64,000 nucleotides of DNA. Source: Agromyces lapidis. GTDB taxonomy: Bacteria > Actinomycetota > Actinomycetes > Actinomycetales > Microbacteriaceae. The notes under the pieces are model-generated. The model made no database searches and was not told where the DNA came from. It saw only the letters and a list, made by a program, of their open reading frames with translations. The DNA lies in assembly GCF_009749405.1 (NCBI RefSeq), contig NZ_WBIQ01000004.1:1-64000 (forward strand), in the 5' to 3' direction. The position numbers were made by a program, and so were the translations under genes. Below are positions 24,665-32,484 of the stretch, piece after piece; the first letter of the stretch is position 1; each line of letters starts with the position of its first letter.

Positions 24665-25084
24665 GTGAACCTCGACGATCTGGTGCGCCTGCGCCGGGCC
24701 CGCGACACGATGGACCGCGACTACGAGCAGCCGCTCGACGTCGAGGCGCTCGCGCGCGTCGCGCTGATGTCGTCGGGGCACTTCTCGCGCAGCTTCCGCG
24801 AGGCGTACGGCGAGACGCCGTACGGCTACCTGATGACCCGGCGCATCGAGCGGGCGAAGGCGCTGCTGCGCCGGGGCGACCTCAGCGTGACCGAGGTCTG
24901 CTTCGCGGTCGGCTGTACCTCACTCGGCTCGTTCAGCTCGCGCTTCAGCGAGCTCGTCGGCGAGAGCCCGAGCGCCTATCGCGCCCGCTCGCACGAGGTC
25001 GCCGCGCCCATCCCCGCGTGCATCGTGAAGGTGCAGACGAGACCCGTCAGAAATGGAGAAGCGGGTCAGGCCTCGCCTCGGTAG
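24665..25084 (+). CDS. AraC-family regulator (DNA-binding domain only)
   Basis: 139 residues, GTG start. It consists almost entirely of the two AraC helix-turn-helix units: LDVEALARVALMSSGHFSRS and LSVTEVCFAVGCTSLGSFSS, with the conserved PYGYLMTRRIERAK linker. There is no N-terminal sensor domain, as in small AraC proteins that partner with a VOC-domain protein. The next gene, 10 bases downstream, is such a protein. The pair probably works as a unit. Confidence 0.87.
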   Translation: MNLDDLVRLRRARDTMDRDYEQPLDVEALARVALMSSGHFSRSFREAYGETPYGYLMTRRIERAKALLRRGDLSVTEVCFAVGCTSLGSFSSRFSELVGESPSAYRARSHEVAAPIPACIVKVQTRPVRNGEAGQASPR

Positions 25085-25094
25085 CGTCGGGGGC

Positions 25095-25508
25095 ATGGAC
25101 ATCTCACTCTCCCAGTGCTTCATCGCCGTCGACGACCACGAGACCGCGATCCCGTTCTACCGCGACGTGCTCGGCCTCGAGGTGCGCAACGACATCGCCT
25201 ACGAGGGCATGCGGTGGGTCACCGTCGGTTCGCCGTCGCAGCCCGACGTGAACATCGTGCTCGAACCGCCGATCGCCGATCCCAACGCCACCCAGGCCGA
25301 CAAGGATGCCGCGGCGCAGCTGCTGGCCAAGGGGCTGCTGCGGGGCGTCAACTTCTCGACCTCCGACGTCGACGCGACCTTCGAGACGATCCGGGCGGCG
25401 GGAGCCGACGTGCTGCAGGAGCCGATGGACCAGTTCTACGGGGTCCGCGACTGCGCGTTCCGCGACCCCGCGGGCAACATGCTGCGCTTCAGCCAGCCGC
25501 GCGCGTAG
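25095..25508 (+). CDS. VOC-family (glyoxalase/dioxygenase-fold) protein
   Basis: 137 residues from the ATG at 25095. Single VOC module pair: CFIAVDDHETAIPFYRDVLG at the start, then VNFSTSDVDATFETIRAAGA and CAFRDPAGNMLRFSQP at the end. The glyoxalase first-position His is replaced, so it may be a metal-independent binding protein rather than an enzyme. Association with the AraC gene just upstream is common in actinobacteria. A TAGCGT box ends 7 bases before the start. Confidence 0.85.
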   Translation: MDISLSQCFIAVDDHETAIPFYRDVLGLEVRNDIAYEGMRWVTVGSPSQPDVNIVLEPPIADPNATQADKDAAAQLLAKGLLRGVNFSTSDVDATFETIRAAGADVLQEPMDQFYGVRDCAFRDPAGNMLRFSQPRA

Positions 25509-25570
25509 GCGCGCTCGCGCCGCGCGGGCCGTGCCGCGCCGTGCCGACGCCGCCCTCGCGGGCGCCGCCG

Positions 25571-26479
25571 TCAGACCCGTTCTTCGAGCGGCGCGAGATC
25601 GGGGTCGTCGTTCGCGCGCTCGCGGATGCCGCCGCGCTGCGCGCCGGCCCCCGCGAGCACCACCAGCACGATGCCCGCGACCTGCGCCGCCGACGGGATC
25701 TGCGCGAGCACGAGCACACCGAGCAGCACGCCGAAGGCGGGCTCGAGCGCCATGAGCGTGCCGAAGGCGGTGTGCGTCATGCGGCGGAGTGCGAGCATCT
25801 CGAGCCCGAACGGAATCACGGGGGCCAGCAGCGCGAGGCCCGCGGCGATGAGCAGCACCCGCCAGTCGAGGTGCCCGATCACCTGCGGCACGCCGACGAA
25901 GGCGGTCACGACCGCGGCGATCGGGATCGTGATCGACAAGCCGCTGATTCCCGAGAAGCGGTCGCCGACCTTCTGCGTGAGCAGGATGTAGACGCCCCAG
26001 CCGGCGCCGGCGAGCGCGGCGAACCCGACGCCGAGCAGATCGACCTCGCCGTGCCACGGCTCGGTCAGGAGCACGACTCCGGCGAGCGCGAGCACCGGCC
26101 AGATGAGCATGCGCCGACTGCGGCTGCGGATCGCGGCGACCGCGAGCGGCCCGAGGAACTCGATCGCGACGGCGGTGCCCAGCGGGATGCGTTCGATGGC
26201 CGAGAGGAACGCCACCATCATCACGCCGGTGGCGACGCCGAGCCCGGCGAGCGGCAGCACATCGACGCGACGGATGCGCCGCAGCGGCGGCCTCGCGATG
26301 GCGATGAAGAAGACCGCGCCGAACGCCAGCCTCAGCCATGCGGTGCCGCCCGCGCCGAGCAGTTCGATCAGCGGCACCGACAATGCCGCCGTCGCCTGGA
26401 TCATGAGCATCGCGGCGACGGCCATCGTCCACGGCGGCACCCGGTCGACGATGCGGTTCGCGCCGTTTTCGCGGCTCAT
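25571..26479 (-). CDS. EamA/RhtA-family transporter (amino-acid or metabolite exporter)
   Basis: 302 residues from the ATG at 26479. Ten hydrophobic segments arranged as two EamA repeats. AIERIPLGTAVAIEFLGPLAVA is the signature of the RhtA-like subgroup that exports threonine and homoserine, and the second repeat has LEPAFGVLLGVLVL. The gene overlaps the Fic-like toxin gene by four bases, so it is at the end of that transcript. The link may be accidental. Substrate not determined. Confidence 0.85.
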   Translation of the reverse strand: MSRENGANRIVDRVPPWTMAVAAMLMIQATAALSVPLIELLGAGGTAWLRLAFGAVFFIAIARPPLRRIRRVDVLPLAGLGVATGVMMVAFLSAIERIPLGTAVAIEFLGPLAVAAIRSRSRRMLIWPVLALAGVVLLTEPWHGEVDLLGVGFAALAGAGWGVYILLTQKVGDRFSGISGLSITIPIAAVVTAFVGVPQVIGHLDWRVLLIAAGLALLAPVIPFGLEMLALRRMTHTAFGTLMALEPAFGVLLGVLVLAQIPSAAQVAGIVLVVLAGAGAQRGGIRERANDDPDLAPLEERV

Positions 26480-26856
26480 TCGGCACCCGTGATCGGCACC
26501 GTTCGGGCCTCGAGCCAGGCGATCACCTCGGGTCGTTCGCGGTCGCCCGCCGCGATCGCGCGCACGAATCGGTCGATCGCGACCGGGTCGGGTTCGACGA
26601 GGTCGTGGCCGTTGAGCTCGAAGAAGACGGCGGTCACGAGCCACCCGAGCCGCTTGTTGCCGTCGAGCAGCGGGTGGTTGCGATTCAACCCGATGAGCAG
26701 CACGGCGGCCTTCTCGTGCAGCCCCGGGTGCACCTCTTCACCGAACACCGGCATCGGTGCGGCGAGCGCCGAAAGCAGCAAGGTGCGGTCGCGCACATGG
26801 AACCCGCGCGAGGCGAGCCACTCTTCGACGTCGCTCGGCTCGACGTACTCGGTCAC
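26476..26856 (-). CDS. Fic/Doc-family toxin (death-on-curing type)
   Basis: 126 residues. The Fic active site is HPLLDGNKRLGW near residue 60, matching HxFx(D/N)GNxR with a Leu at the third position. N-terminal part resembles Doc (RDRTLLLSALAAPM). Doc proteins phosphorylate EF-Tu; other Fic proteins AMPylate. Paired with a small RHH-type protein upstream (ATGA overlap), this is a toxin-antitoxin module. An inhibitory helix motif is not visible, so neutralisation depends on the antitoxin. Confidence 0.87.
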   Translation of the reverse strand: MTEYVEPSDVEEWLASRGFHVRDRTLLLSALAAPMPVFGEEVHPGLHEKAAVLLIGLNRNHPLLDGNKRLGWLVTAVFFELNGHDLVEPDPVAIDRFVRAIAAGDRERPEVIAWLEARTVPITGAE

Positions 26857-27056
26857 TGCGACAGCAGGTCGAGCGCGTCGGCGTCGCGAGCCTCGATGCG
26901 CGCGAAGGCGGCGCGAGTGCGCTCGGTCTTCGCGGTGCGCTCGGCACGTTCGCGGATGGCGGCGAGCACGACGTCGTTCTTCGAACGGTGCTCGCGCGCG
27001 GCGAGCTCGGTGAGCAGACGGTCGTCCTCTTCGGAGAGGCGCAGCGTGAGTGCCAT
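26853..27056 (-). CDS. Ribbon-helix-helix (CopG-like) antitoxin
   Basis: 67 residues: MALTLRLSEEDDRLLTELA begins with the RHH beta strand and helix, then NDVVLAAIRERAER is the second helix. The C-terminal 25 residues are charged and helical and likely wrap the toxin. The ribosome site GGAGGTGA lies 5 bases before the ATG. A perfect dyad directly upstream is the likely autoregulatory operator. Fic-type toxins are usually paired with Phd-like antitoxins; RHH partners are known for Doc homologues in actinobacteria. Confidence 0.85.
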   Translation of the reverse strand: MALTLRLSEEDDRLLTELAAREHRSKNDVVLAAIRERAERTAKTERTRAAFARIEARDADALDLLSQ

Positions 27057-27068
27057 GGGATCACCTCC

Positions 27069-27091
27069 AGTGATACCGAAATGGTATCACT
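27069..27091 (-). promoter_or_regulatory. Antitoxin operator dyad
   Basis: AGTGATACC (27069-27077) and GGTATCACT (27083-27091) are perfect inverted arms around GAAAT, immediately upstream of the antitoxin ribosome site. RHH antitoxins bind such AT-rich dyads. Confidence 0.7.
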
Positions 27092-27138
27092 CGGGCGCCG
27101 CGGCGGCGCGTCCGGAATACGTTCGCCGAGGCATCCGT

Positions 27139-27160
27139 TATCATTAGTTGTGCTTACAAC
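27139..27160 (+). promoter_or_regulatory. Leaderless promoter and dyad over the start of the dioxygenase gene
   Basis: TATCAT (27139-27144) lies 5 bases before the GTG at 27150. GTTGT (27147-27151) and ACAAC (27156-27160) around GCTT form a dyad over the presumed transcription start, the usual place for a repressor of the MarR type. The repressor gene is not evident nearby. Confidence 0.45.
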
Positions 27161-28049
27161 CAATGGGGCGCCCGAGGGCGCCGGACTCCTCGCGGCCGAC
27201 ACCGGCATGGGCGCCGTGACGCTGCGTGTCGCCGACCTCGACGGCATGATCCGCTACTACCGCGACGGCGTGACGCTCGAACTGCTGAGCCACGACGGCC
27301 CCGTCGCCGTGCTCGGTCGCGGCACGACGCCGATCGTGATCCTGCAGCACGCACCCGAGCTGAAGCACGCGTCGCCGCGCGACGCGGGACTCTTCCACAC
27401 CGCGATCCTCTTCGACACCCGCGAGGCGCTCGCGACCGCGATCGCGTCGGTCGCGACCCGCTACCCCGGCACCTTCACCGGCAGCGCCGACCACCTCGTG
27501 AGCGAGGCCTTCTACTTCACCGACCCCGAGGGCAACGGCGTCGAGCTGTACTTCGACCGCGACCGCTCGCAGTGGAGCTGGGTGCACGGCACCGTCGAGA
27601 TGGCGACGATCTACCTCGACCCGAACGGCTACCTGCGCGAGCACCTCGGCGAGACCGGCACGGCCGCCGTCGCCTCGGGCGACCGGCTCGGCGATGCGGT
27701 CGTGGGGCACGTGCACCTCTCGGTCGGGGATGTCGCGAGCGCGCGCGAGTTCTACGTCGAGCGGCTCGGCTTCGAGACGACCGCCGAGATGGGCGACCAA
27801 GCGCTGTTCGTCTCCGCCGGCGGCTACCACCATCACATGGCGATGAACACGTGGAACAGCCGTGGTGCCGGCCGACGCGGACTCGCGCTCGGTCTCGGCA
27901 AGGTCGAGATCGTCGTGCCCACGGCCGACGACCTGGGCGAGCTCGGCGAGCGCATGGCCCACTATCGCGTAGGTACTCGCGACGACGGCCGAACGCTGGC
28001 GTTCGACGACCCGTGGGCGAACCTCGTCGAGGTGCGTGCGGCGGAGTGA
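27150..28049 (+). CDS. Two-domain VOC ring-cleaving dioxygenase (CatE-like)
   Basis: 299 residues from the GTG at 27150. Two VOC domains: residues 15-150 (MGAVTLRVADLDGMIRYYRD; SEAFYFTDPEGNGVELYFDR) and 180-295 (VGHVHLSVGDVASAREFYV; GGYHHHMAMNTW). The second domain keeps His/His ligands for Fe(II) or Mn(II), as in CatE / catechol-2,3-dioxygenase proteins used against quinones and catechols. The dyad overlapping its start suggests inducible expression. Confidence 0.82.
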   Translation: MLTTNGAPEGAGLLAADTGMGAVTLRVADLDGMIRYYRDGVTLELLSHDGPVAVLGRGTTPIVILQHAPELKHASPRDAGLFHTAILFDTREALATAIASVATRYPGTFTGSADHLVSEAFYFTDPEGNGVELYFDRDRSQWSWVHGTVEMATIYLDPNGYLREHLGETGTAAVASGDRLGDAVVGHVHLSVGDVASAREFYVERLGFETTAEMGDQALFVSAGGYHHHMAMNTWNSRGAGRRGLALGLGKVEIVVPTADDLGELGERMAHYRVGTRDDGRTLAFDDPWANLVEVRAAE

Positions 28050-28063
28050 TCGCGGCCGCCCGA

Positions 28064-28069
28064 TAGGCT
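28064..28069 (+). promoter_or_regulatory. -10 element of leaderless MOSC gene
   Basis: TAGGCT ends 6 bases before the ATG at 28076. No ribosome site is visible. Confidence 0.5.
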
Positions 28070-28075
28070 GCCCCG

Positions 28076-28768
28076 ATGAACTTCCCGCTGCGTTCGATCC
28101 GCCGATACCCCGTCAAGGCGATGGGCGGCGAGGCGCTGACCGAGGTGCGGCTCGATGAGCGCGGCCTCGCCGGCGATCGCTGGTTCGCGGTCGCCGACGA
28201 CGACGGCAAGTTCGCGTCGGGCAAGAACACGCGGCGGTTCCGCCGGCGCGACGCGGTGTTCGAGTACTCGGCCTCGACGACGGCGGATGGCTCGGTGCAG
28301 GTGCAGCGCGGCGACCACGGGCTCTGGCTCGTCGGCGACGACGAACTCGACGCCGACCTCACCGAACGCATGGGGGCGGGCGTGCGCATCATCTCCGAGA
28401 GCGACGTCTCCCTGCAGGACGGCGGGGAGATCTCGATCATCGGCACCGCCTCGCTCGCGTGGTGCGCCGAGCACTTCGGCATCGACGCCGACCCGCGCCG
28501 GCTGCGTGTCAACCTCGTCGTCGAGACGCACGAGCCGTTCATCGAGGAGACGTGGATCGGCAGCACGATCACCGTCGGCGACGCCCGGCTGCGAGTCGTC
28601 GAGCGTATCGAGCGCTGCCGCACCGTCGACGTCGCACAAGACGGGGCGACGGCCGAGGGCCGGCTGTTGAAGCCGCTCACGAAGGCGCGGGAGATGTCGC
28701 TCGCCGTCTACGCCGACGTCGTCGAACCCGGTGTCATCAGGGTCGGCGACCCGGTCGCCACCGCCTGA
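28076..28768 (+). CDS. MOSC-domain protein (YiiM/mARC-like)
   Basis: 230 residues. The N-terminal beta-barrel part (RSIRRYPVKAMGGEAL; GDRWFAVADDDGKFAS) precedes a MOSC domain with RRLRVNLVVETHEPFIEE and the cysteine motif VERIERCRTVDVAQDG near residue 180. MOSC proteins carry molybdenum cofactor in mARC-type reductases or bind sulfur for transfer. No molybdenum genes adjoin it, so substrate is unknown. It follows the dioxygenase gene after 26 bases. Confidence 0.85.
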   Translation: MNFPLRSIRRYPVKAMGGEALTEVRLDERGLAGDRWFAVADDDGKFASGKNTRRFRRRDAVFEYSASTTADGSVQVQRGDHGLWLVGDDELDADLTERMGAGVRIISESDVSLQDGGEISIIGTASLAWCAEHFGIDADPRRLRVNLVVETHEPFIEETWIGSTITVGDARLRVVERIERCRTVDVAQDGATAEGRLLKPLTKAREMSLAVYADVVEPGVIRVGDPVATA

Positions 28769-28774
28769 GTCGCG

Positions 28775-28801
28775 GACGGTTCCTGCGAATCGGGAACCGT
28801 C
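28775..28801. terminator. Inverted repeat after the MOSC gene
   Basis: GACGGTTCC (28775-28783) and GGAACCGTC (28793-28801) are perfect arms around a 9-base loop, 6 bases past the MOSC stop. It could be a terminator, or an operator for the LuxR-type gene 65 bases further on. Confidence 0.5.
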
Positions 28802-28865
28802 ACGGGGCATCCGGACATATTCCTTGCAGAGGCCGTACCCGGCGGCCCCGACGAGGGAGCCCGAC

Positions 28866-29447
28866 ATGCACCACGACCGGAGCGACGTTCGAGCGGTGGT
28901 CGTCTCGCCGCGACGTCTGATGCGCATCGCGCTCTCGAACCTGCTGAGGGCGCAGGGCATCGGCTCGGTGGGTGAGGCCTCCGGGTACACCGAGGCGATC
29001 ATCGCGGCCGACGCCGATCGGGCGCAGCTCGTGGTCGTCGACCTCGAGCTCTCGACCGAGCACGGCGCCGGCTTCCTGCACGAACTCCGCGCGACGGGCG
29101 GCAATCCCGGGGTGCTCGCGCTGCACCGGGGGTCCTCCCCCGGCGAGACGGGCCGCGACCGCGGCATCCTGCTGCTCGACCCCGAGGCCGCACCGGCCGA
29201 GCTCGCGAGCGCCGTGCAGACGCTCTGCGCGGGGCGCGGCGCGCATCGGCTGCCCTGTCTCACGCCGCGTCAGCTCGAGGTGCTCGGGCTCGTGGCGAAG
29301 GGGTATTCGAACGACGAGATCCGGCGCGCGCTCGCCATCAGCCTGCCGACCGTGAAGCAGCACGTGCGCGACATCTTCGCGCGGCTCGGGGCGAGCTCAC
29401 GGCTCGAGGCGGTCTACCGGGCCCGCGCGAGCGGGGTGGTGGTCTAG
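28866..29447 (+). CDS. NarL/LuxR-type response regulator-like protein
   Basis: 193 residues from the ATG at 28866. A receiver-like domain occupies residues 8-120 (VRAVVVSPRRLMRIALSNLL; VVVDLELSTEHG). The acidic pocket is reduced, and the usual DD pair is replaced by SP, so phosphorylation is doubtful. The C-terminal LuxR helix-turn-helix is intact: LTPRQLEVLGLVAKGYSNDE and SLPTVKQHVRDIFARLG near residues 133-178. No sensor kinase adjoins it, which fits an orphan regulator that may work without phosphorylation. Confidence 0.85.
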   Translation: MHHDRSDVRAVVVSPRRLMRIALSNLLRAQGIGSVGEASGYTEAIIAADADRAQLVVVDLELSTEHGAGFLHELRATGGNPGVLALHRGSSPGETGRDRGILLLDPEAAPAELASAVQTLCAGRGAHRLPCLTPRQLEVLGLVAKGYSNDEIRRALAISLPTVKQHVRDIFARLGASSRLEAVYRARASGVVV

Positions 29448-29488
29448 ATGCAGGCCCCCGACGCCGGCCCTGCACCGGCGGCCCCGAC

Positions 29489-30139
29489 TCACCGAGGTGC
29501 GGGACGCGGGCCCTTCGCGTGCGACATGTCGTGGAAGGCCGCGAACGCCTGCCCGGGCACGGGCATCGGCGTCGTACCGGGCCGGGCGCGCAGCCCGTCG
29601 AGCACGATGGTGAGCTGGCGTCGCCAGAACGGCAGGTACTCTCCGCCGTACTGGCCGAGCGAGCCGAGCATGTCGACGAGGATGCCGAGGTCGACGGCCG
29701 TGACGTCGGCCCGCAGCGCCCCCTCGGCCTGCGCGCGGGCGACGAGACCGTCGACCAGCGGCTCGAAGTCGGCCCCCGGCCGATGCGTCGGATCGAGCTC
29801 GGCCACTCGCCGCATGACCGCGGGCAGGTACGGCGAATCCGCGACCCAGGCGCCGAGCCGCTCGACGTAGAGCTCGACCGATCGCCAGCCCGTCTCGGCG
29901 CCGAGGATCTCGGGTGCGAAGTCGTGCAACTCGGCGACCGCGGAGTCGTAGATCTCGCGCACGAGCGCGTCGCGATTCGGGAAGTGCCGGTACACGGTGC
30001 CCGCGCCGACCCCCGCGCGCGCCGCGAGCTCGTCGAGCGGTGCGTCGATGCCGCGCTCGGCGAAGAGCTGCCGCGCTTCGCGAAGCAGGCGTTCGTGATT
30101 GCGCCGCGCGTCTCGGCGCGACGACACCGACGAGGTCAT
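29489..30139 (-). CDS. TetR/AcrR-family repressor
   Basis: 216 residues. The N-terminal helix-turn-helix is complete: NHERLLREARQLFAERG and LDELAARAGVGAGTVYRHFPNRDALV at residues 14-60. The ligand-binding helices follow and end in a Pro-rich tail. The 16-bp dyad upstream at 30174 is probably its own operator. The kynA gene starts 220 bases away in the opposite direction, so it might be regulated too, but the two are separated by a large hairpin. Confidence 0.87.
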   Translation of the reverse strand: MTSSVSSRRDARRNHERLLREARQLFAERGIDAPLDELAARAGVGAGTVYRHFPNRDALVREIYDSAVAELHDFAPEILGAETGWRSVELYVERLGAWVADSPYLPAVMRRVAELDPTHRPGADFEPLVDGLVARAQAEGALRADVTAVDLGILVDMLGSLGQYGGEYLPFWRRQLTIVLDGLRARPGTTPMPVPGQAFAAFHDMSHAKGPRPAPR

Positions 30140-30173
30140 CGCTTCACTGTACGCGCAAACATCGCGTATGATT

Positions 30174-30189
30174 CGGAGGGTCGCCTCCG
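30174..30189 (-). promoter_or_regulatory. Candidate TetR operator
   Basis: CGGAGG (30174-30179) and CCTCCG (30184-30189) around GTCG form a dyad of the type many TetR proteins bind, 35 bases upstream of the repressor start. Confidence 0.5.
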
Positions 30190-30234
30190 TTTACCCGAGA
30201 CGGACCGACGTTCCTTCGGGGGAAGAAGGATCGC

Positions 30235-30285
30235 GGCGCGACGGGCACGAGCCGGTTCGACCGGGGCGGGGGCGCCCGTCGCGCC
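30235..30285. repeat. Large stem-loop between tetR and kynA
   Basis: Perfect 12-bp arms GGCGCGACGGGC (30235-30246) and GCCCGTCGCGCC (30274-30285). An inner hairpin, CCGGT-TCG-ACCGG, lies at 30252-30264. The genes on either side are divergent, so a role as a terminator is not obvious. The following sequence (30297-30340) resembles a decayed fragment of the TCGA-rich repeat at 48017-48115. Confidence 0.6.
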
Positions 30286-30348
30286 GGCTTCGGACGGGCC
30301 GGTGGCCTCGATACGCTCCGTCGACGCGCCTCGAACGACTGTCACGCA

Positions 30349-30354
30349 TAGGCT
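30349..30354 (+). promoter_or_regulatory. -10 element of leaderless kynA
   Basis: TAGGCT ends 6 bases before the GTG at 30361. No ribosome site precedes the start. Confidence 0.5.
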
Positions 30355-30360
30355 TGACGG

Positions 30361-31239
30361 GTGACTGAACACGAAGGCGTGAGCGACGGGGTCGCCGAGA
30401 ACACCCGCACCATCGAGGCATCCGTCGTCACCGACTTCAGCGATCGCATGAGCTACGGCGGCTATCTCGACCTGCCGACCCTGCTCAGCGCGCAGCGCCC
30501 GATCTCGCGGCCCGAGCACCACGACGAGCTGCTGTTCATCATCCAGCACCAGACGACCGAGCTCTGGCTGAAGCTCGTGCTGCACGAGCTCGAGACGGCG
30601 CGCGACCTGCTGCGCGCCGACGAGCTCGGCCAGGCGCTCAAGTGCATCGCCCGGGTCAAGCACATCCAGAAGACGCTCACCGAGCAGTGGTCGGTGCTCG
30701 CGACGCTGACGCCCGCCGAGTACGCGCAGTTCCGCGGGGTGCTCGGCAACGCGAGCGGGTTCCAGTCGTACCAGTACCGCGCGGTCGAGTTCGTGCTCGG
30801 CAACAAGAACGCGAAGATGCTGCAGGTCTTCGAAGCGGATGCCTCGGCCACGACCCTGCTGCGCCACGCCCTCGAGTCGCCGAGCCTCTACGACGAGTTC
30901 CTGCGGCTGCTCGCACGCGCGGGCTACCCGATCCCCGCGTCGGTGCTCGAACGCGACGTGACCCTCGCGTGGACCTTCACGCCCGAGCTCGTGCCCGTGT
31001 TCGCGCAGATCTACGGCGACACCGCGGCGCACTGGTCGGCGTACGAGACCTGCGAAGAGCTCGTCGACCTCGAGGACAACTTCCAGCTCTGGCGGTTCCG
31101 GCACCTGAAGACCGTGGAGCGCATCATCGGTTCGAAGCCCGGCACGGGCGGGTCGAGCGGAGCGCCGTTCCTGCGGCGCGCGCTCGAGCTGACCTTCTTC
31201 CCCGAGCTGTACGCGGTGCGCACCGAGATCCCGGGCTGA
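30361..31239 (+). CDS. kynA: Tryptophan 2,3-dioxygenase
   Basis: 292 residues with a GTG start. This heme enzyme opens the indole ring of tryptophan to give N-formylkynurenine. Family motifs are SYGGYLDLPTLLSAQ, HHDELLFIIQHQTTELWLKL (substrate-binding region), GFQSYQYRAVEFVLGNKN, and heme-ligand region RHLKTVERIIGSKPGTGGSS near residue 245. It opens a three-gene run with an amidohydrolase and kynureninase, so tryptophan is degraded to anthranilate and alanine. Confidence 0.97.
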   Translation: MTEHEGVSDGVAENTRTIEASVVTDFSDRMSYGGYLDLPTLLSAQRPISRPEHHDELLFIIQHQTTELWLKLVLHELETARDLLRADELGQALKCIARVKHIQKTLTEQWSVLATLTPAEYAQFRGVLGNASGFQSYQYRAVEFVLGNKNAKMLQVFEADASATTLLRHALESPSLYDEFLRLLARAGYPIPASVLERDVTLAWTFTPELVPVFAQIYGDTAAHWSAYETCEELVDLEDNFQLWRFRHLKTVERIIGSKPGTGGSSGAPFLRRALELTFFPELYAVRTEIPG

Positions 31240-31310
31240 TCCCGTGCCCCCGCGCAGAAGCCCGCACTGCCCCGCGATCATCGCTCTTCGCTCGATCCTG
31301 TTCCGCTCCG

Positions 31311-31355
31311 AACCTCTCCGCGCTGAACCTCTCCGCGCTGAACCTCTCCGCGGTG
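31311..31355 (+). repeat. 15-bp tandem repeat, three units
   Basis: AACCTCTCCGCGCTG at 31311, 31326 and, with one mismatch, 31341. It ends 12 bases before the inverted repeat at 31368. A different 15-bp array sits beside a palindrome at 38506. Confidence 0.75.
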
Positions 31356-31367
31356 AGCCTCTTCTCT

Positions 31368-31435
31368 TCCGGGGGTCGAATTCCGCCAAACCCGTGGGGG
31401 TTCGCACGTGATGATGTCGGAAAGCGACCCCCGGA
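31368..31435. repeat. GGGGGTCG-family inverted repeat, copy 2
   Basis: TCCGGGGGTCG (31368-31378) and CGACCCCCGGA (31425-31435) with an inner stem TTCCG/CGGAA. The right arm contains the first codons of the amidohydrolase gene. Copies 1 and 3 are at 3227-3294 and 60972-61043. Confidence 0.72.
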
Positions 31436-32484
31436 GCGGGGGTGCGGGAGCGTGGCGACGGGCGCGGCGCTCGCTGAACGGCGCCCACGCGGGCGAGCTC
31501 GGCGTCGTGCTGCCGCCGTTCGTCGATCACCACGTGCACCTCGAGCTGACGAACCCCGAGCCGGCGGTCGACCGCGGCATCGCGGGGGTCGTCGACCTCG
31601 GGGCGAACCCCTCGGTCGTCGCCGCGCGGGCCGCACGCGACGGGCTGCCCGCGATCGCGTTCGCGGGCGCATTCCTCACCGCGGTCGGCGGGTACCCCTC
31701 CGACCGGTCGTGGCGGCCCGAAGGCAGCGTGCGCGAGGTCCCCGCGATCGACGCGGACGCGATCGATACCCCCATGGCCGACACCAGCGTGACCGTTCCC
31801 CCGACGACCGGCGCCCGCGGCCACTCCGCCCTGCCGGGCCCGATCGAGGCCGCCGTCGACGAACAGCACGCGTTCGGGGCATCCCTCGTGAAGGTTGTGC
31901 TCAACGCCGACGCCGGGCCGGTCTTCGACCGCGCCACGCTCGACGCGATCGTCGCAGCGGCGCACGCGCGCGGCCTCTCGGTCGCGGTGCACGCCGAAGG
32001 CGCCGGCTGCGCCGCGCTCGCGATCGACGCGGGCGCCGACGCCCTCGTGCACACGCCGTGGACCGAACGGCTCGACGACGCCCTCATCGCCCGGGCCGCC
32101 GCAGGACAGGTGTGGGTCTCGACGCTCGCCATCCATGCGCGCGACGCAGGCTCCGACTCCCCCGAGCTCGCCCGCGCGCTCGACAACCTCGCCCGCTTCC
32201 ACGCCGCGGACGGGCGGGTGCTCTACGGCACCGATCTCGGCAACGGCGAACTGCCCGTCGGGGTGAACGCCGCCGAACTCGCACTCCTCGCGCGGGCCGG
32301 ACTCGGGGCATCCGACCTCGTCGATGCGCTGACCGACCCATGGCCGCGCGCCGCCCGCGAAAACTGGGGCCTCGATGGCGTCGCGACCTTCGTACCCGGC
32401 GCGCCGCCCGCGGCGCCCGACGACCTGCCCGCCTGGCTCGCGACCGCCCGCGTCGTGCCGGCCGACGATCTGGAGATGCTGTGA
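31408..32484 (+). CDS. Amidohydrolase-superfamily protein in the kyn operon (candidate formylkynurenine formamidase)
   Basis: Up to 358 residues; starts at 31408 (GTG), 31411 or 31414 (ATG) are all possible and lie inside an inverted repeat. The metal-site motif HHVHLE near residue 40, AVHAEGAG near 195 and YGTDLGNGE near 273 mark a TIM-barrel amidohydrolase. It lacks the usual N-terminal beta-sandwich. It is between kynA and kynU, overlapping kynU by four bases. No classical kynurenine formamidase is visible, so this enzyme may hydrolyse N-formylkynurenine. That role is inference from position. Confidence 0.7.
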   Translation: MMMSESDPRSGGAGAWRRARRSLNGAHAGELGVVLPPFVDHHVHLELTNPEPAVDRGIAGVVDLGANPSVVAARAARDGLPAIAFAGAFLTAVGGYPSDRSWRPEGSVREVPAIDADAIDTPMADTSVTVPPTTGARGHSALPGPIEAAVDEQHAFGASLVKVVLNADAGPVFDRATLDAIVAAAHARGLSVAVHAEGAGCAALAIDAGADALVHTPWTERLDDALIARAAAGQVWVSTLAIHARDAGSDSPELARALDNLARFHAADGRVLYGTDLGNGELPVGVNAAELALLARAGLGASDLVDALTDPWPRAARENWGLDGVATFVPGAPPAAPDDLPAWLATARVVPADDLEML

